Assembly: GCA_032433595.1 (NCBI GenBank)
Contig: JASWJB010000243.1
Span: 1-64,000 of the forward strand
Direction: 5' to 3'
DNA length: 64,000 bases
Source: Conoideocrella luteorostrata
Taxonomy: Eukaryota; Ascomycota; Sordariomycetes; Hypocreales; Clavicipitaceae
Position numbers and translations under genes: made by a program. Under the pieces are notes generated by a model. It was not told where the DNA came from and searched no databases. It worked only from the letters and a program-made list of their open reading frames with translations. Position 1 is the first letter of the stretch. Every line of letters starts with the position of its first letter. Shown here one piece after another: positions 1 to 11,518 of the stretch.

Positions 1-970
1 CCCCTCCCATCCCAGCTCTCTCACAATACTACCAGATGAAATACTGGTTACCAGCAGGAATTGCCATTTCTCATTTTCTGCTGGCTAAACCACATGTTTT
101 GCAGGATGTCTGCGAGGTGTCTCATATTCACATCCGAGCCTTTCATTTTAGGTTGGTTGGGTCGTCTCTTCCTTCACACGACTTCCGCAATTTAGGCTAT
201 TGTACTCCGTAAATTTCGGACATATCCTTTGTTGCACTCGAAAGTACCAGGATACATGGTTGCACTTCATCAACCTCGAGACTGGGGTAAAGGACATTGT
301 CGAGGGACCCATGTCTTAACGAGACAACCCAGTTCAATAGCCACTTGAACAATGATGCATTGCTCTCCCGCAACACTCGCAGGGAATAGTTCGGCGATGG
401 CTTTCGGCTCTCAAAGCCCCGTCCAATTATTTGCTTTCCCATTCCTGTCGATTTGAGACCGAGAGGAAGTGGTAAAGAAGAAAAAGAAAGTAGCTGACTT
501 ATAATTAAACACAGGCAGGGATCTCACTCCCTGCCACTAGTGCATAGTACTTCCCGAGGTCTAGCATTTTGTGCCGAATATGGACACCTCTCTCGGATCA
601 GTGCATGACCGAAGCCCGTAAAAACAGGGAGTCACCGTTACGTGTTAGAGATAGGCCCCCCAGCTAACAATGGACGCGTGTCTGCACGGCAATCATGGTG
701 TCGCGTGCGCAAGAGCTTTTACTCGACTATTTCGCTCTGCATTGCAAATTGATCCAGTTGCTGGTACTGAAAATGGGCGAGAAATAAACAAGAAAGAGAG
801 AGAAAAGCGGCACGACCTTACGTCTTACTCAATAGGGTGTCCGACAGCACATTTGAAGGGTGTTGTACTCTGTTTCAGATGGCGACAGGGCTGGAATGAT
901 AGACTCGACAGCAGTGACGATGGAAAGTGAGCTGTCGTGCACCTACATACAGAGTACATAGCTGCTTCTT

Positions 971-998
971 TCATCCTCATCCTCATCCTCATCATCAA
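971..998. repeat. TCATCC/TCA microsatellite
   Basis: Four successive TCATCC-like hexamers run into a TCATCA tail. This is a simple-sequence repeat in non-coding DNA with no sign of function. Confidence 0.8.
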
Positions 999-3900
999 CG
1001 CCGTCCAAAAGGAGAGTTTACATCTGATATATCGACGCCGGAAATTTGTCCGGATGTGCCACAGTACTGCGCAGGTTGTGCCCGTCGTCACCTGCCTGTC
1101 CTTGAAAGAGACTATCGTTGATGGCATTAATTAACACTAACACCGCCCTCCGTTGTATTACACACTCACACATTCTGCGCTCGGAACTCATTTCACTTGA
1201 CGGCATGAACCGGAAATACTTACCACTCACTTGCTATACATGGCATAGTCAGTGCTTCAGTAATAGTTGTTGACCGCCGACATTGGACCACACCACGGAA
1301 TCCTGCCACAAACCACTCACTTCACGCCGATGCCGACCTACCAGGATGTGGTCAAAGGCCTTACCTCTCTGGATTGAACATTGTAGCTAAGTTCCCCACT
1401 GCTTGAGCCCATCGAATCGTAGCAGTAGTTACGGGAGTATAATTTTTAATGCAGATCCGCATCTAATTCCTTTTGACGGCGGCGAAGCAAACGGATCGCA
1501 GAAACACGATGCCTACCAACCCCTTGCAATGCCTGGACACCGCTTTTTCTGGACAAGCTGAGCGCCGATTGAACAGCCAGTAGGAGAAGCTGGTTGTAGT
1601 CTGAGGCTTGCAAGTGCAGCCGACATCAGGAATGGTTAGGCAAACTAACTCCACCGATGCAGGGCACCATAATAAAGGCGCGATTGGAATTCGATCGTAT
1701 TATCGGACTGTCGGACCAGATGATCCGATGACAAAAGCAAATATCGAATAAAGACATGAAGAGGGGACAAATACAGGGACAGGCCAACTCATAGTTATCC
1801 TAGTGACTGATGTGGGAAGAGCAATAAGCAAATTTGAACAGCAAATCTTGACGCAGATACAGATGCAGATGTATGTATGTACGATGGACGCAGATGCTAG
1901 CAAGCATGTCGAGTCGACACATGCACTTATGCCTCCCCTCCCTTCCTTGCCGAAGAAATTCACCGTGTCGCATGAGAGTCTGACTGCTCCGTACGGAGTT
2001 CTCTGTATGGTCTTGTATAACTACCGGTAAATACGGAGCACATATAGTACAGTACGAGCTGCACAGGGATCCCAGATGACCTCGCACAGCATGCATGTGG
2101 CGCTGGCACACAGCTCGCTCTACATGACTTGCATGAGCAAGACGCACGAGCACTCGCACAGGCACGCCATGTCGGTGTCTGGTGGTTCAGATTTCAGATC
2201 CCAGATTTGAACGACACTCATGCCGCTGGCCGCATCGAGCGTCACAACATGGCATGTACGTACATCAATGCTGCACTGGGGACCGGTACCGTGCTACGAT
2301 GACACAGAGAAAGTGGCCCGCTCGATACTCGATGCAACTCGAACACTCGGTAGTTGCAACTACGCCGCACAATGCAGTCCTGTACTAGTATTGCAAACTA
2401 TATACAATGGCTACCGTGCATACCTGTATAGTCCTCTGCCTCAAGAACCGGTACATTGTGCTTCTTTTGCCCGGGCCCTCATTCCAAGAGCTGGCCAGTA
2501 GTTCGTTAGTTACCATGCATTGTCATAGGGTCAAGCACAAACGAATGGCTCGCTAATCGCTCCGTTCATCCCATGTTACACACGTATTGCCACGGGAAGA
2601 TGCAGTACGTGCAATACGTGCTTTAGAGGCGGGCGCAGAAGGAAATATCCCGGCCTCAAACAAAGCGCATCGGCCACCAACAGAGCTGTGGCGCGGTCCA
2701 TCTCATCTACTGTACTCCGTACTCTAGTAAAGTAACGGTGTGAGAGATCGTTCCATCCTGCATTGCTCGGTTCATTGACGAGGCGATTACGGAGTATTGT
2801 ACTGTATATTATTGTGCAATACTGTACTCCGTACAAAAGTCTATACCATAACTAACTCACAATACCAACCAGTCCCGTATAAAGGACCACATGTTGTAAT
2901 TATCCCCATATCAGCTCCCCCCTTCCCTCCCTACGACCGGGCACCAACAATCAATACATGATATTGCAATACACACCTGACCGAGACTTTCAACTAGTTT
3001 CGCGGCCCAAACTAACCAACTAGCGCGCATGGCGCCGAGGCACATGGCATTGCCGCACCACACCCAGCAGGACACAACAACCAACAACGGCTCCGAGCGC
3101 TAAAGGAAAAAGAAAACTGGGAGGCGAACCCCTGTTTAGCTAGAATTTTTTTTGTGCCAGCCAGACCCGGGTATCCTTGCCCTGTACTCCGTACGGAGAA
3201 CCGGGAATTGAACCTGGAGGTGTGGTTATCAAGTTCCCCCCCACGCATCCAAGCATGCATCATCTCAACGATCAACCCTGCGTGGACCGTGAACTCTAAA
3301 GTCAATCAATATGGAGTGAGTAGATCAGTGATAGGTCTACAATTACAGTTCAAACCCCCCTCCCTTCCCCTTAGCCTATTTTTCGTGGCTTTCACATTGC
3401 TACACCGATTCCCCTTGTATCAAAACATCGTACGATAATGGGGGTGGTCCAAGTACAGACTAGCGACAAATTATGGTTTTTAGGCCATCGGATCGTGGAG
3501 TGTCTTTGGGGGGACTCACTCTGACCCGACAGTCTGCCAGACAGTCCCCAATTAGCGAGTTGTTGGGACAGATGCATCATGCATCACGTACCTATTGTAC
3601 TCCGTACGCCACGTTGGGATGCACTTTGTTCACTCTGCTCCGTAAAAACTACAACGACAACCAACCGCCCCATCCTGGTATGAACTTGGGATTGCCGACT
3701 GTTTTTTTCTTTGCGACGGATTGAGTAAAACCCGGCGGGCGGGCTCGTCTACTACCAGACCAGGGGCCATGTCGAAGGCCTCCAAATGAGGTGACGTTAA
3801 TGTGAACTTTGTCCGTCGTGGCCGGCGAACCGGCAATTTATTCCCTGAACCTGAGGGTTCTAGACTGGCTCCATTCAAGCCAGCGAGCCTTCGGTGTCCA

Positions 3901-4045
3901 CTGATCGGCACCCTGCCCAACTTGCTCACTCATAAACCAAACGAATAGTTGAGACAACCCCAGCACACCATATTGGTATACTTTACAAAAACTTTAAAAG
4001 TGGTCTTATTGTAATATGGGTATATACAACAGTAGAGTACGGAGA

Positions 4046-4092
4046 AGTGTAGTGTAGTGTAGTGTGTAGTGTGTAGTGTGTAGTGTAGTGTA
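4046..4092. repeat. AGTGT/GTGTAG minisatellite
   Basis: Short alternating units AGTGT and GTGTAGT are repeated about nine times, immediately downstream of the Lon gene stop codon at 4134. It ends next to a TACTCCGTA motif near 4100. It is probably a slippage-prone repeat in or just beyond the Lon 3' untranslated region. Confidence 0.8.
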
Positions 4093-4133
4093 GCGCGGTG
4101 TACTCCGTAGTGATGAGAGACAAATTTATCCTT

Positions 4134-7100
4134 TCACAGCCGACTCTCAATCCCCGCATATTGACTATCTGCGGCCCAGTGCGAGTTAGGCCATACTAAG
4201 CGGATCGCTTCCCAGATATGACTATTTCATGTAAAACATTAGCTCTGTATTTTCTTTCTTTTGTTTCGGGTTTTCGGGTTTTGTCCAGGGAAGTGATTTT
4301 GCCTCACGTCCTTAATATTTAGATTGGACTAAATCAATGACGAAATGGCAAGATTCCTTGACAATGATAAGGAATGGGAGAGACCCGTGTGTTGATCCTC
4401 ATGATGCGAATTGCGCAGAAAAAGTGTAGATTTGTAGTTTCATATCCCAGAGAACTGCTGGAACCGAGGAGTGACGGAGAGAGAGAGCAGGGGAGAGAGA
4501 AAGAAAGAGAGAGACACGCCGGGCAGGGAGGAGTTTCTTACCTGACGTGAATGATTTGCAGTCCGTCCTTGACTTCTTGTGGCAGATCCTTGACATCCTT
4601 GCGATTCTGCAAAGGGAGCAACACTGTCTTGACTCCTGCGCGAAGTGCTCCAATGAGTTTCTCTTTGATACCACCAACGGCAGTGACACGTCCACGAAGG
4701 GAAATCTCGCCCTAAAGCGGACAATGTTGTGTTAGCCAGACTGATTTCACATGTACGTCCCGGATGTCTGTGTACAGCACCCTCAATGCAAGAATTTATA
4801 TATCCGGTCGATTTGTAGAACATACCGTCATGGCCATGGTTGGCGGCACAGGCTTCCCGGAGAAAAGAGAGATGAGAGCAATAGCCTGTCCGATACCACT
4901 GCTTGGGCCATCCTTTGGGATGGCACCCGAAGGACAGTGAACATGTATACTCCTATCCTTCATAATGTCAGTCGTTGGTTCAGGTGTGAGACCCAACTCG
5001 TAGGCATGCGCCTTGACCCAAGTCAACGCAACCTCGACACTCTCCTTGAGGACATCGCCAAGCTTGCCGGTGAGTTGCACCCTCCCATTGCCCGGCATAT
5101 CTGCAACTTCAATGAAGAGAATGCTACCATTGCCCCCTGTGCTGTAAGCCACGAGACCTGTGACAATGCCAGGGCGACTTGTTTTCTCGGCAATTTCCTC
5201 CTCAAACTTTTCGATGCCAAGAATCGTTTCAATGTCGTCAGCTGTCAACAGTGGCTTGTACTTGTCGACATGTCCGCCATCTCTTGCTTCGGCAAATTCG
5301 ACAGCCTTAGCACGGCAGACAGAGCCGATCTCACGTTCCAGGTTGCGAACCCCTGATTCACGAGTGTACGACTCAATGATTTTGGAGACAACTTCCTGAT
5401 TGAAAGTGACTTGGTCTTCGGCTAATCCATTAGCGCGGATCTGTTTGGGCACAAGGTGTTGCATGGCAATATGACGCTTCTCGAGGGTGGTGTACCCTGG
5501 TAGATAGATCATTTCCATTCTATCCAGGAGGGGTGCAGGAATGGTTTCCAAATTATTGGCGGTGGCGATGAACAGGATCCTGGATAGGTCAATTGGCATG
5601 CCTACGTAGTGGTCCTGGAACGTGTGGTTCTGCTCAGGGTCAAGAACCTCGAGCATGGCGGCGGAAGGGTCCCCATGAACGCTGGCCATGCCGATCTTGT
5701 CGATTTCGTCTAGCAAGAAGACTGGGTTGGCGACACCGACTTTTCGGAGACCTTGGACAATCAAACCAGGCATGGCGGCAACGTACGTCCTGCGGTGACC
5801 ACGAATTTCAGCTTCGTCTCTGACACCTCCGAGAGAGATACGATGAAACTTCCTGCCCAGAGCTGTTGCGACGGACTTGGCTAAGCTGGTTTTGCCGACG
5901 CCTGGTGGTCCGATGAGGAGCATAATTGGTGACTTGTCTACCATCTTTTTAGATTTGAGGATCTGGAGCTTTGCGCTATGCTCTGGATCAGGGGCGTTGT
6001 CGACTAGTTGTGGTTGGTTACTGTTGACATTAGTGACAATGCCAGCTTCAGCTTCGGTTTTGCGAATTTGTCCTTCCACATCGTCATTCAACGATTGTTT
6101 GAGGCGAAGGACGGCAAGATACTCGATCAATCTCTTCTTCACTTTGTCGAGGCCATAATGGTCGTCATCGAGTTGCTTCCGTGCCCTTGTCAGGGTATCT
6201 GGTCCAAGCCTGTCGTCGGTCATGACTGCCCACGGAATTTCGGAAAGTGTCTCGAGCCAGTTACGCGTCACTTGATACTCCTGGTTCATAGGCATCATTT
6301 TCTGTAGTCTTCGGAGCTCTCTGTCTACTGTTTTCGCGACGTCTGCTGGAAGTTGAGCATTCTGGAGTTTCTTCTTGAGCTCATCTAACTCATTTGCTTC
6401 TTGTTCATCGCTTTGCTCGTTTCCTGGCGGCACCTGCCCATTTGATGGCAGGAAGTTCATCCCGGGAATCGGTAGGCCCACGTTGTTGCGCTTATTGGGG
6501 TTGTCATTGAGCCTGTCAAGGATTTGGACAGGAACGGACGTGAATGTTGTTATCTTGAAGTTATTCTTGATACCTCCCACTTGTCGTTCCAGAAGTTCGA
6601 GCACCTTTGTAATTCTAACTTTGACATCGAGCGCAGCCAGCACACCCAGCTTCTCTTCGTGGGATGCCTCGACAAGGTTTGACATGAAATCAGCGAGAAG
6701 ACCAGCCTCTTTGATCTCCCTCCTCATTATGAGCATTTCAAGTCGTTTTGTGAGACCAGGTGATAGAGCTGGCCCACCTTTGGTGCGAGGCAAAAGTGAT
6801 GAGATTCGTAATATCGTGACGAGTTCGCGGGACTGGGCTTTTAGCAAGCTGAAGAGATCTTGAAGTTGTTTATCGGTGGCGTCAACTAGACAAAGGGCTC
6901 TGTTAGTGCTCTGACCTATTTGACTGCCATCTTTGTTGGCGGCGACGCATGAGCCGTGCTACTTACTCTCATCGTTGAAGTACGTGACTTTGGCTTGGAA
7001 GAATGGCCTCTCGCGAGTAATATGATCAACCCTTACCCTAGCTGTGCCCTCAACTCGGAGCGCGAACTCGCCTTGGCCGCGACCGTCAATCCCAACAATC

Positions 7101-7435
7101 TTGGCGGCAACGCCAAAGCCAAAGATGTCAGCCTTGTTGGCGCTGCCGGGATTTATCTCTTGGAGCTGCGAAGTATCCACCTCCTCGCCATTGTTGAGAA
7201 GAAGCTGACCGGTCGGGCCTACGAATGGTGATGAAAGGGGAACACAAGCGATGGGTATACTGTCAATGCGGCCATCGGGACCTTTGGCCGCAGCTTGTTC
7301 GTACACGTGGGCAAGGAGGGCGGGAATGTCCGGTCGGCTCGAGGTAACTGAGATGCGTTGGATCAAGCCGGGAAGAAGGACAGATGCTCTGGCAAGAGGA
7401 ATGATAGGCAGACTCGCGGTCTGTGATCTGCCCAT
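4134..7435 (-). CDS. LONP2: Peroxisomal Lon protease (ATP-dependent, PTS1)
   Basis: Exons 7435-6967, 6885-4826, 4711-4542 and 4221-4134 give 928 residues, the usual size for peroxisomal Lon. Lon is an ATP-dependent serine protease that degrades damaged peroxisomal matrix proteins. Order: N-terminal substrate-binding LON domain (about 1-250), AAA+ module with Walker A GPPGVGKT (about 482-489) and Walker [10 protein letters not shown] (about 545), then the protease domain. The protease domain has GPSSG with catalytic Ser about 818, and GGIKEK with the partner Lys about 861. The last exon encodes [12 protein letters not shown] and ends in SRL, a PTS1 peroxisomal signal. There is no mitochondrial presequence, so this is the peroxisomal and not the mitochondrial paralogue. 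The last intron (4541-4222, 320 bp) is long for a fungus. The start is the first ATG in frame. Confidence in the family is very high; exon ends are inferred. Confidence 0.96.
4222..4541 (-). other. Long last intron of the Lon gene
   Basis: The donor is GTAAGA and the acceptor AATAG. At 320 bp the intron is several times longer than the others in this window (about 46-100 bp typical). It contains a purine-rich stretch on the plus strand (about 4478-4515, GAGA/AAGAAAG), which reads as pyrimidine-rich on the transcript. If the intron is retained, translation stops at the exon border: CAC GTC AGG TAA. The product would lack the last 29 residues, including the SRL signal. The splice is supported by the exact Lon-family C-terminus in the next exon. 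Confidence 0.85.
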
Positions 7436-9275
7436 GACGCAGTGAGATGGGGCACAATACGTCGGTTATGTGTTTTTACGGTTGTATGTCGCAACAATGA
7501 CCTTGTTGGATAAGACTAAAAAGGGGTTTCGCTGATGGTTTGCTTGCTTTGAATAAAGAGAAAGAACTACAATATAGGGGAATTTGTACAAAGATTGATG
7601 GGGATGGGATGCTGCGATGCAGTGGTCGATATGTTGGGTCCGGTTGTTCGAGTTGGGGAGATGACGGTCTGTCAGATGCCGAGAGCTGGAGAAGCTTCGG
7701 GAGGGAAGCAGTTCTGGTGGTTTGACGTAGTTCGTTATCCGGCCACGCTCCGGAGACGGACCAGACGGGACCGAGTGGTGCTTAGTGCGGAGTACTAGCT
7801 AGTAAGTTAGTGAGCAGGCAAATTCCACGGGTGCCGAGGCAAACTGATGGACGCAGTGGGGGTCGCTCTTTGTGTGCAGTACGGCGATAACTACGGAGTA
7901 CTCCTTGCGAGATGATGTGTTTTGCCTATGTTTGATTTTTTTTGTTTTTTGTTGTCCCTTGTGGACTTATCTTATAATGAAAATCACATTAAATGTCGGC
8001 TTTGTCCTACCGGAAACCATTAACTAACAATACCAGGTCGCAGTAATAGACTTGCGGATTTACGTTATGTAGCAGCGTGAGGCGTCGGGCATGTGAGTCA
8101 GTCTACAGCGTTAGTAAGGAGTACCAGCCGCAGGATAAATAGTGCGGCAGCACAGTGAGCAGTAATAGTAAATAGCAACAACAAATATATAGGACTCGCG
8201 CTTCCGTTCCTGGCTGTGTTCGCCGCAAGTTCACTGCGTCATTGAAGTCAAAATTCGTGCAGTACAAATTGAGAGAGATGCTATGCCCCTCCGGTTGCGA
8301 CCATGACTTTCATCACTTCCAACAACACTTCCTTCCAATTCCACACTCACATCAAAAACCAACCACAATCCGCAAAAACGTTATCTAGAGCGATTAGGCA
8401 TGGCACACTTCTACAAGCTAATCAATATATCTACGAATATAATTCTAGTAGCACTACTCCGAATAGCTAAGCAAGACACCAAGTTAGCTTGCGAAGTGTA
8501 CCATGCCTAATGGCTGTATACTACGGAGTACTCTTTTGTGGATTGTGGTTGGTTTTAGGGGTGAGCGTGGAATTGGAAGGAAGTGTTGTTGGAAGTGATG
8601 GTCGCAACCCAGGGGGGGGGGGGGGTTCTCTCAATTTATACTGCACGAATTTGACTTCAATGATGCAGTGAACTTGCCGCGCACACAGGGCCGAGCGCAA
8701 GCACGAACATTATTGTGCGATATGTTGTCCTATTATATAAGTCCATGAGGGATACTGTACATACTGTAACGCAAAAAAATTAATTAATTACGCCCCCGTC
8801 TGGCTACGGGTATGAAAATGCATCGGCAAAGATAACAGGATAGGGGGAGGACTCTGCTTTTGCGATAGGAAATCTTGAGAGCCCCCAGGACAGGTTTGCC
8901 GCATACATCCAAGCCGCTCACCGGTGAGTCACCTCATAGAGAATTGCTCTCAACTAACTACTCCGTACTCCGTATTTCGTGAAGGAAGTATTGCTGTGAG
9001 CAGCAACAAGAACAGTACCGCTGAGAGCCTCCAATCTGCTGACCCAGTAAGTAAGCCAGTCAGCCAACAACCATTGACTTCTCTTACACAAAAATGAATG
9101 GCCCACGTCCTCCTAGCGCGGGGTACCACGGCAGCACCCACAGTCATGCCAGGCACCCAGGAAATCAATTAAACAACTCCACGCGCCTCAGACGCGTCTC
9201 CCCAAACTCATGCAACCGTGAATCTTTTTCCGTTCGCACCCACTCTTCCCCAAACTCCAAATCACCAACAAAACC
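7436..9275. promoter_or_regulatory. Divergent intergenic region Lon / RPA2
   Basis: This 1.8-kb stretch carries the 5' flanks of both the Lon gene (minus) and RPA2 (plus). It contains a large inverted repeat (8194-8705), a run of 14 G (8612-8625) and motif copies near 7891, 8521 and 8960. No defined core promoter element can be assigned. The part next to RPA2 (about 9170-9270) is rich in C and A, as fungal 5' leaders often are. Confidence 0.5.
8194..8705. repeat. Large imperfect inverted repeat (hairpin-forming)
   Basis: The left arm (about 8194-8425) and the right arm (about 8486-8705) are reverse complements over about 220-230 bp, around a loop of about 60 bp. Paired blocks include CGCAAGTTCACTG with its complement at the outer end, TCATTGAAGTCAAA, ACTTCCAACAACACTTCCTT and CCAACCACAATCC in the middle, and ATTAGGCATGG near the loop. 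The arms differ by scattered substitutions, mostly transitions, plus small indels. The run of 14 G (8612-8625) and a TACGGAGTA copy (about 8523) interrupt the right arm. It could be a fold-back element or a hairpin-RNA locus. I saw no transposase. Confidence 0.85.
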
Positions 9276-10249
9276 ATGTGTACGTGACAAACTATTCCCT
9301 TATGAGACACGCCCGCCTTCAAATACAAAACTAAAACTCCTCACAGCAGCATACGCGGGATACTCCAAAACCAGCTACGGCGCCCAAGGGGGCGACGACT
9401 CGGGCGGCTTCTTCGCCGGCGGTTCCCAGCAGGGCAGCCAGGGTGGTGGCAGCGGCGGCAAGGTTTGGCAAGCCAACAACATCCCGAAAAGACTTACCCC
9501 CGATTGAAAAGTCGCTAACTTCTGTCTGGCAGTCATACCAAGACGAATCCCTACGACCCGTAACGATAAAACAGATTCTCGAAGCAGAAGAAGCCTACGC
9601 TGGGGCAGACTTTAAAATTGACAACGCGCCCGTCACCCAGATCACGTTTGTAGGCCAAGTCCGCAGCGTGAACCCCCAACCCACCAACATCACCCTAAAA
9701 ATCGACGACGGCACCGGCCAAATCGAAGTAAAGAAATGGATCGACGTCGACAAGCAAGATGACTCCAGCGCCGAATACGAGCTCGACTCTCACGTCCGCG
9801 TGTGGGGCCGCCTCAAGAGCTTCTCGAATAAGCGCCATGTCGGCGCCCATGTGATCAGGCCGGTGACCGACTTCAATGAAGTGAATTACCATTTGTTAGA
9901 AGCGACCTACGTGCACCTGTTCTTCACCAAGGGTCCTCTGGGACAGAATGGTGCGGCTGCAAACGGGGATAGCATGTTTGTGGATGGTGGCGGGTACGGA
10001 AACGAGATGAATGCGAATGGTGGTGGACAGGTGCCCAGTAAGCTTTCGGGCTGTGGGGCGCTTGCGAAGAAGATGTTCACTTATATGAACGACAACCAAG
10101 CCATGAATGAGGGATTCCATTTGAATGTGATTAGTACCTCAACGGGCATGTCTACAAGAGAGGTGCTGTCAGCCTCGGATGAGTTGTTGGGTCAAGGTTT
10201 AATTTACACGACTGTTGACGATGAGACGTGGGCTATTCTGGAGTATTAA
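9276..10249 (+). CDS. RFA2: Replication protein A 32-kDa subunit (RPA2)
   Basis: Exons 9276-9279, 9347-9462 and 9533-10249 give 278 residues, close to the fungal norm of about 270-280. RPA2 is the middle subunit of the heterotrimeric single-strand DNA-binding complex used in replication, repair and recombination. Residues 1-40 form a Ser/Gly/Gln-rich tail starting MSAYAGYSKTSYGAQ, the region phosphorylated in this family. SLRPVTIKQIL leads into an OB-fold (about 70-170, with ITFVGQVRSV and IDDGTGQIEVKKW). A winged-helix domain closes the protein (about 205-278, ending DETWAILEY). The first coding exon is only four bases (ATG T). It is chosen because it restores the conserved fungal N-terminus behind an intron with good GTACGT/CAG ends. 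Intron 2 uses the weak donor GTTTGG. Confidence 0.95.
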
Positions 10250-10582
10250 GGGGAAAGACGGGTTGGTGCTGGTTATAAGGTTGTGGGCAGATACATGCCA
10301 CATCTAGCGGGGTTGCCATGAAGCGATGGGAGGAATTATCTTGGTGTTCTATGGGATACATGGCGCACTTATATGATCACGTAATGATCTGGAATGCAAT
10401 TCCGAATTCTCTTTGTTGAAGAAGTAAAATATTTCAAAACAAGTTTCAATCTGGTTTCGTAAGGTACAGCATAACTGTCAAAAGAGTGGTGGAACGGTTG
10501 AAATAAACGGCAAAGCAAACACACGCGGTTTCATGACAGTATCAACGATAGCATCAACAATCATAAGTTCATGACGAAGATT
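10250..10582. other. Convergent 3' region RPA2 / acetyltransferase
   Basis: This 333-bp stretch lies between two stop codons facing each other. It is expected to hold both 3' untranslated regions. I see no gene and no strong repeat. Confidence 0.6.
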
Positions 10583-11518
10583 TCATTCCTTCTCGCTGCC
10601 CATATCGACAGAGCTACTAACCGTGTCGGTTTGGGGCTCGCGGACCATGCAGTACAGACGAATGGGAACGGGGCCGCGCGTAAGGACTATTTCTTTTTTG
10701 AAATCGAATCCAAACTTGGCGTAGAATCGGTTATTGCGCTCGTTGGAAGACTCCAGATAAATGGCGCGATTTTCTTCATCTGCCTACTCCTCCATTAAAC
10801 ACAAACAACGGATTTAGCAGCCGTATTCTCCCCTGGTCTTACTCTTAAAGGACAGGTGTGGGTTTTCTTACCTTGTACATCATATGCCTCAGCAGCTTGC
10901 TTGCGTAGCCTTTGCCCCGAGCACCTGCCTTGGTACCGATGTATCCAAGATAATAACAGTCGTCATTACGATCCCCCATAATCTCGGCTTTGGTATCATG
11001 TAACACAGGGAACAGCTCGCTGAAAAACCGTTTCCGATTTTCGCGAGGTAGCTGATATCGCATGCGCCAAGTTCCGCTCCAGAGAGTTGCGAGCCAGTCA
11101 TCGTTTGTGGTTCCGGGGGGCATCCTGTTACATCACAAGTTCTCGTTAGTATTGCGCCATATGCATTGGTGTTTTCGTTCAGAATCAATAGTTCAGCCAG
11201 CACATACCACAACGCAATGGCATCAAAGTCCGTGCCGATAGCCGTCGCAATGCCCCTAAACTTATACGAGGCATACGTATACGTCATCAGTCGTACATGA
11301 AGATTCCAAAGCTTTTCCGACGACCAACAAGTCGCATCATCTATACCCATGAGGTACAAGGCCAGGGGATCAGCAGCAAAGCTCTGCGCGAGAGCAAGAC
11401 CAGCCTCTCGGCGATCACTTGTCCTCAGCTCTCGAACTTCAGAGTCCCATGTAGACGGAATCAAGGACAGAGGGGAACTAGATTCAACGGCTGTTTCGAA
11501 AATGTTGGCCTGCGCCAT
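10583..11518 (-). CDS. GNAT-family N-acetyltransferase
   Basis: Exons 11518-11208, 11124-10872 and 10783-10583 give 254 residues. It belongs to the GCN5-related N-acetyltransferases, which move acetyl from acetyl-CoA to an amine. The acetyl-CoA-binding motif A is seen as YLGYIGTKAGARGKGYASKLL (about 162-182), with the R-x-x-G-x-G/A signature as ARGKGYA. The following segment (ADEENRAIYLESSNERNNRF, then YAKFGF) is the usual motif B alternation of helix and strand. The N-terminal third (LRTSDRREAGLALAQSFAADP) matches the common fungal start of these proteins. The substrate cannot be told from sequence; many fungal homologues of this layout are uncharacterised. It is transcribed towards RPA2. 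Splice sites GTATGT/CAG and GTAAGA/TAG all keep the frame. Confidence 0.88.

Larger units (their letters stand above)
1..4133. other. Intergenic DNA, no gene supported
   Basis: Open frames here are short, overlap on both strands and match no family I recognise. The stretch holds several copies of the TACTCCGTA/TACGGAGTA motif (near 203, 1987-1998, 2709, 2791, 2824, 3185-3198, 3600 and 4100). It also has a TCATCC-type microsatellite (971-998) and a GTGTAG-type minisatellite (4046-4092). The last part lies just downstream of the Lon stop codon and probably includes its 3' untranslated region. Confidence 0.6.

Noticed and set aside
197..442. Minus-strand open frame of 81 codons with protein-like text
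   Set aside because: It has no recognisable domain and ends inside a TACGGAGTA motif copy, which elsewhere marks non-coding DNA.
3165..3300. tRNA-like 3' half on the minus strand (CCAGGTTCAATTCCCGG then TTCTCC)
   Set aside because: The T-arm resemblance is good but has a mismatch. No matching 5' acceptor strand or A-box lies upstream, so no cloverleaf forms. It may be a tRNA fragment or chance.
4751..6863. Several plus-strand frames of 90-200 codons across the Lon gene
   Set aside because: They are antisense shadows of the Lon exons, which have unambiguous family motifs.
8489..8671. Small plus-strand frame with a hydrophobic start, resembling a secreted peptide
   Set aside because: It lies within the right arm of the inverted repeat and runs through the poly-G tract. 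Its hydrophobicity follows from composition.
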